Positions 57,160 through 64,000 of a DNA stretch of 64,000 nucleotides are shown piece by piece (position 1 is the first letter of the stretch; each line of letters starts with the position of its first letter). The notes under the pieces were generated by a model. The model was not told the origin of the DNA. It was given only the letters and a program-made list of their open reading frames with translations, and did no database searches. The position numbers and the translations under genes are program-made. The stretch is from an uncultured Pseudomonadota bacterium (GTDB lineage: Bacteria > Myxococcota_A > UBA796 > GCA-2862545), in NCBI GenBank assembly GCA_913061235.1, contig CAJXTB010000005.1, forward strand, positions 1 through 64,000, given 5' to 3'.

Positions 57160-58560
57160 TCAGCCCACTATCACGGCAAGCAAGAGGGCAGCAATGCCCG
57201 CAAGCGTACCGAACTGAAGCAGCACAATCGCCGCCATACCCGCCAACAATAGGTGGGATCGGTCGGGGCTCGTGGACGCAGCGACAGGAACGGCCTGGGG
57301 AGTTGGCGCCTGAGTCTGCGTATGCGACAGGGCATCCTGAAGCGAGTCAATACGGTCTTGCAGGCTGGACATCTCGGATTGCACGGCGGCAGCGCGTGCG
57401 CGAGCAACATCGCGCTCACGAATCAACGCCTCAATGACCGGTCCGGGTACTGCATCTGGATTCTCTTGTTCGTCTTTGCGAGCAGCGAGAGAAATCCACT
57501 TGCGTGCAAGGTCATCTAGGGCGTTCGCGAGGGTTGCGGCATCTGCGTACCGGCGCTCCGGCGCAATCGTCAGCGCCCGGTCGAGCACCTTGAGCACGCC
57601 CTGCGTCAGCTCAGCTTCGAGCGCTTCATCCTCCTCACCAAGCGCGCCACGCAGCGACTCGCGAATCGCATTGCGGTCAGGCTCTGGGAGACGCTCGGGA
57701 GTCGGAAACGCCGTTGGCTCGAGTTCCTTTTCAAAGAACTGCGCTGGTGAGTTGCGGTACACCTCGGTGACCTGTTCTGCACGTGCTGGCGCAAAACGAA
57801 GACTCGCCGTGCCATTTCGAGGCAACGGACTGCCGTCTAGCACAATGCGTCGCATGCGCAGCATGGCAAAGGCTATGGCTCCAAGCGACCACACATCCAC
57901 TGCTTTGGGAAGGTCTATGCGCGCGTGGAAGCGAAGCTCGGGTGCCAAGAAGGCGCCTCCGCCCGGAACGATGTCGCTCTCGGCCCACGGGCTGTCTTCC
58001 GGCGGGTCCACAGGGGGCGCGCCAAAGTCGCTAATCAACCACCTTCCGGTCGTTCCGAGCAGGACATTGGTAGGCTTCAGGTCGCCATGGGCGCTGTCCA
58101 GACCACCACGTGCGGCGGCATGCTCGTGCCAGGCGTCCACCTGACGCGCGACCTCTGCAAGCACCGTCATCAACCTACCGAAGGCATCGGGCTCACGCAG
58201 TGTGCGCCCCCACCAGTCTTCTAGATTGCCGCTACACCATTCAAGTACAACGCCCACAACAGACGGGTTTCCGACGACGTCAATGACCTTCGGTGCAATC
58301 GGATGTGCGGCGGTACTCGCAAACGTCATGGTGCGAATCTCGCGCTGGAGCTGGTCGAGAGATTGCTCTCCGCCTTCGTTCCACAGCTTGAGCGCCAGGG
58401 GTGTTTCGGGGTTTGGCGCTTTGCTGTCCTCGGCCAATCCGACGGCTTGCACCTTGCGAACAGCAGCAACGCGACCGTGCCGAACCGTTCCTCCCTCAAC
58501 AGGCATGAATGCTCGACCCGCTCGGCCCTTCCACACCAATGGGAGGGTTGCGGTCGCCAT
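57160..58560 (-). CDS. Tail-anchored Ser/Thr protein kinase
   Basis: A 466-residue Hanks-type kinase. The Gly loop is poorly conserved; LALKLWN supplies the ATP-binding Lys, HGDLKPTNVLL is the catalytic loop (Gly replaces Arg of HRD), SDFGAP the metal loop and FLAPEL the APE-like motif. After the kinase (about 360), a coiled coil (VQSEMSSLQDRIDSLQDAL, about 400-420) and a C-terminal hydrophobic helix anchor it to the membrane with the kinase inside. The non-RD loop suggests it is not activated by activation-loop phosphorylation. ATG 58560 overlaps the upstream stop (TAATG). Confidence 0.88.
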   Translation of the reverse strand: MATATLPLVWKGRAGRAFMPVEGGTVRHGRVAAVRKVQAVGLAEDSKAPNPETPLALKLWNEGGEQSLDQLQREIRTMTFASTAAHPIAPKVIDVVGNPSVVGVVLEWCSGNLEDWWGRTLREPDAFGRLMTVLAEVARQVDAWHEHAAARGGLDSAHGDLKPTNVLLGTTGRWLISDFGAPPVDPPEDSPWAESDIVPGGGAFLAPELRFHARIDLPKAVDVWSLGAIAFAMLRMRRIVLDGSPLPRNGTASLRFAPARAEQVTEVYRNSPAQFFEKELEPTAFPTPERLPEPDRNAIRESLRGALGEEDEALEAELTQGVLKVLDRALTIAPERRYADAATLANALDDLARKWISLAARKDEQENPDAVPGPVIEALIRERDVARARAAAVQSEMSSLQDRIDSLQDALSHTQTQAPTPQAVPVAASTSPDRSHLLLAGMAAIVLLQFGTLAGIAALLLAVIVG

Positions 58561-59555
58561 TAGAAGCGCCCACCAAGGCGGAAGCCGGGCCCTTGGTCGA
58601 CAATAATGCCCCAGGTGAGAGCACTCGCTCCCGTAGCGCCGACAATAGCCGACGCAATGACGAGGTTGTTCGTGGATTGCCGTGCCTTACGGGCATCCAC
58701 TTCCGTCTTGGCTTCGTCGAACTGCGTGCGGGTGATGCTCGACGCGTAGTACAGACCCCCGGCAGCAGCCAGAGCAACGGCACCACCAACGATGAGGGGC
58801 GTCTTCTCTGGAGCGCGAACCATCGTCACGCTACTGGCAGCGGGCGGAGGAGGAGGACTGGTCCCTTGACGTTCAGCCAGTCGAGCGGCATCCCGGGCAG
58901 CGCGTTCTGCTTCCTTCTGGATGCGACGGGCTACGCGAGGGTCCGCTTCAACGGGGGCCGCTTCTACGACCGCCTCACCCAACAAGTCTGCTGGGAAAGC
59001 ATTGCCTTCAATCACCCAGCCGCTAATCGTTCCAGCAAGGTCGCGTTGAACCAGGTGAGGCCGGCCTAGTGTGGCCGTGGGTGAACCGGTGAGGCCACCG
59101 TCCACAAACACACGTCCTTCTTGGAACGCCGCGTCCATAGACTCCGGATTTGCATCCGCTTCGACACGAAGGTCCAAGTACATCAGCCGAATAGGCGAGT
59201 CCATGGACATGTCTTCGGTGCCGTACTCGAAGGTGGGGTCGGTCTCCAGAGCAGTCAGGAACCATTGGCGCCCGCGGTCTTCGTTCCCACTCATCCACTT
59301 GCCGGTGCCAATGCCCCGGTAGATGCGACCCACAATTGCGTAGGGAATTGGCTCCCCTAGACAAGCGAGGTTCGCCTCCATCTTGTCCGAAGCACCACCA
59401 GCGGTGGCGGCGTCTCCGGCACGAAGGGCATCTTCCACCACTGTGAGGTCGTCGATAAGAGCGCCCGTGTCGTACACCCCATCGCACGCTTGTGCAGTGG
59501 GAATCGCGTACAGCGCGAGAGTAGTAGCAATAGTCAGCACGAATGAGCGGCCCAA
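58560..59555 (-). CDS. Secreted protein with C-terminal membrane helices, unknown
   Basis: A 331-residue exported protein starting at TTG 59555, supported by GGAGG four bases upstream, with signal peptide ending PTAQA. About 25-120 is helical and TPR-like (AGGASDKMEANLACLGE). About 190-225 is an Ala/Arg/Glu helix followed by a Pro-rich stretch. Two hydrophobic helices follow (PLIVGGAVALAAAGGLYY; LVIASAIVGATGASALTWGII). It resembles myxobacterial PEGA/TPR-type envelope proteins with such tails. It is coupled to the kinase by TAATG and may be its partner. Confidence 0.7.
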   Translation of the reverse strand: MGRSFVLTIATTLALYAIPTAQACDGVYDTGALIDDLTVVEDALRAGDAATAGGASDKMEANLACLGEPIPYAIVGRIYRGIGTGKWMSGNEDRGRQWFLTALETDPTFEYGTEDMSMDSPIRLMYLDLRVEADANPESMDAAFQEGRVFVDGGLTGSPTATLGRPHLVQRDLAGTISGWVIEGNAFPADLLGEAVVEAAPVEADPRVARRIQKEAERAARDAARLAERQGTSPPPPPAASSVTMVRAPEKTPLIVGGAVALAAAGGLYYASSITRTQFDEAKTEVDARKARQSTNNLVIASAIVGATGASALTWGIIVDQGPGFRLGGRF

Positions 59556-59675
59556 AGAGCCTCCTTGCGGGTCAGAGGCTACCAGCTACGAACGCCATCG
59601 GCCATCACCCGAGCAATGCAAACACAATTGTTCGTTACTCATTCCGTGAATCATGCGCTCTACCGGAACTTGTCG
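59556..59675. other. Short spacer
   Basis: No gene or clear terminator is seen. The region holds the ribosome binding site of the secreted protein (minus strand, GGAGG at 59560-59564) and follows the carboxylase operon. Confidence 0.4.
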
Positions 59676-60197
59676 CTAGGCAATCACAAACAGAACTTGT
59701 CCGGCGCTGACCGATTGGCCGTCGCTGACGCGCACCTCGGAGAGCACACCACCGCTTGTGGCCCGAACGGGAGTGAAGGTCTTCATCACTTCGACCAGCG
59801 CTAGGGTGGCTCCGGGCACCAGTTCATCGTCGACAGAGACGAATGCGGGTGATGTCGGGTCGCTGCGCAAGTAGACCGTGCCATCTGTCTCAGCACAGAC
59901 TGCCGTACACCCTTCTGGCACGTCAGCGGAGACCGCTTCGGGCACAATGAAGACGCCCCCCGTGCCTTCGCCAACGCGGCACACAGCAGCGCCACACTCC
60001 ACCCATTGTCCGGTGGTCAGCTCAATCGCGGCTCCGGTAATGCCATCCGGGACGACAACGGCAACGCGCTGACCTGCCTGGACAACGTGCCCGAGAATCA
60101 TGCCTGGATGAACAGGACCGCCGAGAACGGTCGCTGCAGTGAAGATGCCCACGGTTGGGCTCAACAGCTGGTCATCTTGAATTATCGCTGTGGACAC
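59676..60197 (-). CDS. Biotin carboxyl carrier protein with duplicated biotinyl-like domain
   Basis: A 173-residue carrier. The C-terminal half has the biotin-attachment loop [12 protein letters not shown] (Lys in MK) flanked by VPGATL and [15 protein letters not shown]. The N-terminal half ([12 protein letters not shown] ... [18 protein letters not shown] ... [14 protein letters not shown]) has the shape of a second biotinyl/lipoyl hammerhead but lacks the Lys loop. GGAGG four bases before GTG 60197 sets the start, 16 bases inside the carboxyltransferase gene. It is the third subunit of the acyl-CoA carboxylase encoded upstream. Confidence 0.88.
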   Translation of the reverse strand: MSTAIIQDDQLLSPTVGIFTAATVLGGPVHPGMILGHVVQAGQRVAVVVPDGITGAAIELTTGQWVECGAAVCRVGEGTGGVFIVPEAVSADVPEGCTAVCAETDGTVYLRSDPTSPAFVSVDDELVPGATLALVEVMKTFTPVRATSGGVLSEVRVSDGQSVSAGQVLFVIA

Positions 60198-61885
60198 AGA
60201 ACCTCCAAGTCGAACACGCTCCAGATGCGCGGGTTCTTTGTGCGACGCGAACCTGTGTTTTGCCAGGCCATCTCGACCAAAGCGACCAACCATGGTCGCA
60301 AGCGAGTCACGGCAACGACTTCGTCTGTGTCCATTCGGCTGGCAGCATCGACCGGGTCCATGTCGCCATCGATACGGGCGGCAGTCTCCGCCATTCCACG
60401 CTCAATCTCAGCACGCTCTTCGGGGTCATCGGTCGCAATCTCAAAGTCATCGTCGAGCTTGCTGTTGTAGGTGGCGATGGCCAGCGTGCGGCCCTCCATG
60501 ACCGACTGTCGGGTCAGCGGCGTGGACAGCTGAACTACCGGGTCGTAGGGCAATCCAGCCATGGCGTAGTAGCCAGCACCACTGGCCTTGCGCAGCAACA
60601 CCGTGAACATGGGCGTGGTGTTGGTGCTGTTGGTGTAGATGAGGTTGCTACCGTATCCGAGCAGTCCTTGGCGTTCGGCCTGAACCCCAATGTCGAACCC
60701 GCTGATGTCTTGCAGCCACAGCAGTGGAATGCCGTCCGAGTTGCACGCGCGTGAGAAGGCGCTGATCTTGGCAATGCCCTCACGGTACAGCGCACCACCG
60801 GCTCGTTTGCCGTGCCCTGGTTCATCCACAATGCCTTGGCGGTTGGCAATCACGCCGACCCACAGTCCACCAATTCTGGCCAATCCCGTGACCATCTCCC
60901 GTCCGACGTGGCCCATGACCTCGTGAAACAGGCTGTCGTCAACGAGTCGACCGATCACATCGTCGACGTCGTACGCCTGACGTGAGTCGACTGGAAACAC
61001 CTGTGCGAGCTCGGTGGGCTGGAATGCGGGCGGCGCTGGCGACTTGCCGTGCCGATAAAAGTCCGCACCGCTTGAGGGCAGCTTGGACAGCTCGTCCTGA
61101 ACCCAGTCAATGGCGGTCTTGTCGTCGGGTACGCGAACGTCTGCACAGCCGGACTGGTGAACATGCACCTCGGGTCCGCCAATGGACAGGCTGGTGAGCT
61201 TCTGCGACTTGGCACCACGAATGAGGGCTGCACCCGCAATCACCATGTACGCCGACTCTGTCATTGCGACGCGGTCGCTGATGATGGGCATGTAGCCACC
61301 GCCAGCAATGCAGTCTCCGAAGACAGCGGCAATCTGCGGCACACCGGCGTTTGCCAGCAGTGCGTTCTTCTTGAAGATGTGCCCGGCACCGGTAGCACCG
61401 GCGAAGGAGCGGCTCTGTTCAGGGAGAAACAGTCCAGAGCAGTCCACTAGGTAGACGACCGGAATCCGAAGACGCAGCGCCATCTCTTGAGCGCGCTCAA
61501 TCTTCTCAGGGGTCTTTGGCCACCAGGCACCGCTAGCCACGGTGTTGTCGTTCGCAATGACTACGGTCCAGCGATTGCCAATGCGGACAAAAGCGGTCAC
61601 CACGCCCGCTCCAGGGGCGGGACGGCGTGAGCCACGGAAGGTGACGCCCCAGTTGACCAGCGTGCCGACTTCAAACACCTCGGAGGCATCATCCTTCAGC
61701 TGCTCGATGCGCTCCCATGTGGTGAGCTTGCCCTTCTCGTGAACCCGGTCGCGGTACTTTTGACCCCAGCCATCGTGAACGGTCGCCACTTTCTCAGCGA
61801 GCTTGGCCTCAAGCGCCTCAATGTTCTCGGATGACGCGTCTGCGGGCAAGGCGTTGCCCACGGGATGTAGATGGAGGATGCCCAT
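60182..61885 (-). CDS. Acyl-CoA carboxylase carboxyltransferase subunit
   Basis: A 567-residue carboxyltransferase with both crotonase-like halves in one chain. The first half has [38 protein letters not shown] and [18 protein letters not shown]; the second has [28 protein letters not shown] and GYYAMAG. It could act on propionyl-, methylcrotonyl- or glutaconyl-CoA; the substrate is not decidable by eye. ATG 61885 overlaps the biotin carboxylase stop (TAATG). Confidence 0.9.
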   Translation of the reverse strand: MGILHLHPVGNALPADASSENIEALEAKLAEKVATVHDGWGQKYRDRVHEKGKLTTWERIEQLKDDASEVFEVGTLVNWGVTFRGSRRPAPGAGVVTAFVRIGNRWTVVIANDNTVASGAWWPKTPEKIERAQEMALRLRIPVVYLVDCSGLFLPEQSRSFAGATGAGHIFKKNALLANAGVPQIAAVFGDCIAGGGYMPIISDRVAMTESAYMVIAGAALIRGAKSQKLTSLSIGGPEVHVHQSGCADVRVPDDKTAIDWVQDELSKLPSSGADFYRHGKSPAPPAFQPTELAQVFPVDSRQAYDVDDVIGRLVDDSLFHEVMGHVGREMVTGLARIGGLWVGVIANRQGIVDEPGHGKRAGGALYREGIAKISAFSRACNSDGIPLLWLQDISGFDIGVQAERQGLLGYGSNLIYTNSTNTTPMFTVLLRKASGAGYYAMAGLPYDPVVQLSTPLTRQSVMEGRTLAIATYNSKLDDDFEIATDDPEERAEIERGMAETAARIDGDMDPVDAASRMDTDEVVAVTRLRPWLVALVEMAWQNTGSRRTKNPRIWSVFDLEVLCPQR

Positions 61886-63234
61886 TAGACGGCTCCCAAA
61901 AGGTCGCGTTCGAGCGACTTGGTGTCGTATTGTCCGCTCACAAACGCGTCCCAGCCCAGGATTTGTTGCAGCAGTGGAATGTTGGTGGTCACGCCGCCAA
62001 TGGTGCTTGCAGCCAGTGCTTCACGGGCTCGGGCAATGGTCGCAGGGCGGTCTGGACCGCTGATGACGAGCTTGGCAACCATTGAGTCGTAGAACGGTGG
62101 AATGCTGTCGCCCGCGCGCAGGTGGGTATCCACGCGAATCCCCTCACCTTGTGGCCAGTTCAGCGTGCTCACTGTGCCGGGACATGGCCGAAAACCGTCA
62201 CTTGGGTCTTCAGCGTTCAGCCGTAATTCAATGACGTGTCCGGATGGCGTCAGTGCATCCTGTGCGGCAGGCAGGCGCTCGTTGGCCGCTACACGTAGCT
62301 GCCACTCAACAAGGTCGACACCGAGAAGTTCTTCGGTGACACCATGCTCGACCTGCAGTCGGGTATTCATCTCCATAAACCAGAGATTACCGTCTGCATC
62401 GAGCAGCATCTCGACCGTTCCCGCTCCGATGTACCCGCTCTTTCGCACGGCCTCGGCTACCTTGGGCAACACCCGGGCGCGCTCGACAGCGGACAGTCCG
62501 GGGGACGGCGCTTCTTCGATGACTTTCTGGTGTCGACGCTGGATACTGCACTCGCGTTCATGCATATGAACGGCCTGGCCCCAACGGTCACCGACGACTT
62601 GGATTTCAACGTGTCGCCCACCGACGATTCGCTTCTCTAGGTACATGCGTCCGTCGCCAAACGCGCTGGTGGCCTCTGCGACGGCATCACGCCATGCATC
62701 CGCCAGCTGTCCGGGCTCATCCACGGCGCGCATTCCCTTGCCGCCACCGCCGGAGACAGCTTTGAGCAGCACCGGGTAGCCGATACGGTCGGCCTCACGC
62801 TTTGCGGTCTCAAGGTCAGGCAAGAAGCCATCTACCCCTGGGATTGGGTCTAGGCCCAGTGCGGTCATTGTGTCCCGCGCCAGGGCCTTGTCTCCCATCT
62901 CGCGAAGGTGACGCGGGTCTGGGCCAACAAACGTCAGACCTGCTGCCGCACAGCGCACAGCAAACCGATGATTCTCGGAGAGAAAGCCCCACCCTGGATG
63001 AATGGCTGACGCCCCCGTATGGCGTGCAGCTTCAATGATGGCCGCCTGATCGAGGTAGCTCTCACTGGCCCTCGGCCCTCCAATGCACACCACATGGTCC
63101 ACATCTGCGAGCCACTGTGCGTCACGGTCGGCGGTACTCACAACCGCGACCGATTCAATTCCCATGCGCTTACAGGTCTTGTGGACCCGAGCCGCTACTT
63201 CGCCCCGGTTGGCGATGAGTAGGCGTCGAAACAT
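61885..63234 (-). CDS. Biotin carboxylase subunit
   Basis: ATP-grasp biotin carboxylase, 449 residues like AccC. Seen: [16 protein letters not shown] at the N-terminus, the Gly-rich loop [36 protein letters not shown] (positions about 215-240), [16 protein letters not shown] and the C-terminal [28 protein letters not shown] four bases ahead of ATG 63234 sets the start, although the frame is open upstream. It leads the operon with the carboxyltransferase and the biotin carrier. Confidence 0.95.
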   Translation of the reverse strand: MFRRLLIANRGEVAARVHKTCKRMGIESVAVVSTADRDAQWLADVDHVVCIGGPRASESYLDQAAIIEAARHTGASAIHPGWGFLSENHRFAVRCAAAGLTFVGPDPRHLREMGDKALARDTMTALGLDPIPGVDGFLPDLETAKREADRIGYPVLLKAVSGGGGKGMRAVDEPGQLADAWRDAVAEATSAFGDGRMYLEKRIVGGRHVEIQVVGDRWGQAVHMHERECSIQRRHQKVIEEAPSPGLSAVERARVLPKVAEAVRKSGYIGAGTVEMLLDADGNLWFMEMNTRLQVEHGVTEELLGVDLVEWQLRVAANERLPAAQDALTPSGHVIELRLNAEDPSDGFRPCPGTVSTLNWPQGEGIRVDTHLRAGDSIPPFYDSMVAKLVISGPDRPATIARAREALAASTIGGVTTNIPLLQQILGWDAFVSGQYDTKSLERDLLGAV

Positions 63235-63366
63235 GCAGCCTCCGTAGACGAATGGCGCGTAACGCAAAGATCTGAGTTGGAGGACGTAGATGGACAAGCG
63301 ATTGACACGACTTGTTTGTCGGGCACTCGGCTTGGCACGAACAAGCAATCCAATACGGTGACGTTC

Positions 63367-63726
63367 ATGACGTCCGACCCGTTTCATCCGCCAGACTCTA
63401 CCCAGCCGAGCTCGCTGGCTTTTCTGCCCTACTTCGCCGCTGCTTCCGCGTTGTTGGGGGTGCTGTTGACCTGCTGCTGCGGCGTGATCGGCGCGTTCTT
63501 CGCCTGGTTGCTGCCAATGACATTCATGCTGTGGGGAGTGCTGTTGTACGCATCTCCCAAGAGCACTGAAGACTTGCGCAGCATTGGCAAGCACACCGCC
63601 ATTGTGGGGTTCATTGGCTTGCTGCTGATTCCCGTTTCCTTCGCCTTCAGCCTATGTTTCACGATGCTGTTCGTAATTCCCGCCGAGTTCGGTCAGGTGG
63701 TCATGGACACCATCATGAGCGCCTAG
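63367..63726 (+). CDS. Small polytopic membrane protein
   Basis: A 119-residue protein with three probable transmembrane helices: ASALLGVLLTCCCGVIGAFF, LLPMTFMLWGVLLYA and FIGLLLIPVSFAFSLCFTML. It has a Pro/Ser-rich cytoplasmic start. The first two helices with a short turn resemble DUF4190-like proteins. No strong ribosome binding site is visible. It is divergent from the carboxylase operon and convergent with the gene at the window edge. Confidence 0.65.
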   Translation: MTSDPFHPPDSTQPSSLAFLPYFAAASALLGVLLTCCCGVIGAFFAWLLPMTFMLWGVLLYASPKSTEDLRSIGKHTAIVGFIGLLLIPVSFAFSLCFTMLFVIPAEFGQVVMDTIMSA

Positions 63727-63751
63727 CACCAAGGCACAAAGCCTCTTGGAG

Positions 63752-64000
63752 CTAGACTTTCTTGAACGTGAGCACGTGTTCCCAGCGGGATGTATTGCGG
63801 GCATGATCCACGCGTTCGATGCTGGCGCGCGCAACGGCGTGCAGGCCCACTTTGCGGGCTGCCTCGTCTGTGGGTGCGCTGGAATCAATCGGCCCTGTTG
63901 GGGTGATGCCGTCACCAATGACGACGCACAGGATTCCACCGGGCTTGAGCGCCTTGGCGGCGGACGCTGTCCATGCGTCGGTTCCTTCCACCCATGCTCG
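63752..64000 (-). CDS. C-terminal part of a methyltransferase-like gene (partial)
   Basis: The minus-strand frame is open to the window edge and ends at 63752. The visible 82 or so residues include SAAKALKPGGILCVVIGDG, the post-motif strand typical of class I SAM-dependent methyltransferases (RNA or N4/N6 DNA type), and the C-terminal strand WEHVLTFKKV. The catalytic motifs would lie beyond the window, so the substrate cannot be told. Confidence 0.6.
   Translation of the reverse strand, partial: RAWVEGTDAWTASAAKALKPGGILCVVIGDGITPTGPIDSSAPTDEAARKVGLHAVARASIERVDHARNTSRWEHVLTFKKV

Overview
This GC-rich 64 kb window looks like a chromosomal piece of a Gram-negative, myxobacteria-like bacterium (Myxococcota or a related former deltaproteobacterium). 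This is an inference from content: many lipoproteins and secreted beta-propeller proteins, Hanks-type Ser/Thr kinases with membrane anchors, MopE-type and thrombospondin-3-type Ca-binding repeats ending in a MYXO-CTERM-like tail, and TPR/FHA-like proteins. I see no insertion sequence, prophage, integrase, rRNA or CRISPR array. Gene junctions are very tight: ATGA, GTGA, TGATG or TAATG overlaps recur throughout, and GTG and TTG starts are common.

Layout. 1-2.2 kb: minC-minD-minE division-site operon with a good terminator. 2.3-4.5 kb: membrane protein, small Ig-like membrane protein, metallophosphoesterase. 4.7 kb: tRNA-Leu(CAA). 5.6 kb: cobalamin adenosyltransferase. 7 kb: orphan OmpR-type response regulator coupled to an unknown gene. 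14.4-8.5 kb (minus): coaD, a TPR-thioredoxin protein, glmS, a DUF1801 protein and a GNAT-like protein. 14.4-26.4 kb (plus): surface block with a membrane hydrolase, a P-domain lipoprotein, a 1566-residue beta-helix/CARDB/Cys-rich repeat protein, and a large MopE-type protein whose reading frame is broken by one in-frame amber codon. 30.2-26.4 kb (minus): mutY, a CinA-like protein, an FHA-like/TPR membrane protein. 30.2-34.2 kb (plus): a Ser/Thr kinase fused to a PhnD-like solute-binding domain, coupled to a secreted propeller protein. 42-34.1 kb (minus): topoisomerase III with a lysine/alanine tail, then an M14-like deacylase with about 600 extra residues, a TerB protein and an N6-adenine DNA methylase. 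42.1-46.4 kb (plus): class II aldolase, phosphopantetheinyl transferase, a single-pass membrane protein, a TPR protein with a degenerate zincin domain, a LuxR regulator. 47.9-46.4 kb (minus): guaA. 50.8-48.2 kb (minus): two secreted proteins that appear to share a C-terminal domain. 50.9-53.0 kb (plus): XdhC and a tail-collar-like His-rich secreted protein. 56.9-53.0 kb (minus): LVIVD lipoprotein, PKD/propeller/di-heme peroxidase-like lipoprotein and a small lipoprotein. 57.1 kb: tRNA-Leu(UAA). 59.6-57.2 kb (minus): secreted protein and tail-anchored kinase. 63.2-59.7 kb (minus): three-subunit acyl-CoA carboxylase. The last 250 bases hold the 3' end of a gene running out of the window.

How it fits together: the acyl-CoA carboxylase at 60-63 kb and the cobalamin adenosyltransferase at 5.6 kb would be consistent with propionyl/methylmalonyl-CoA metabolism, but this is only inferred. 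The least explained parts are the 16.5-26.4 kb surface locus, the kinase-PhnD fusion pair, and the M14/TerB/methylase operon.
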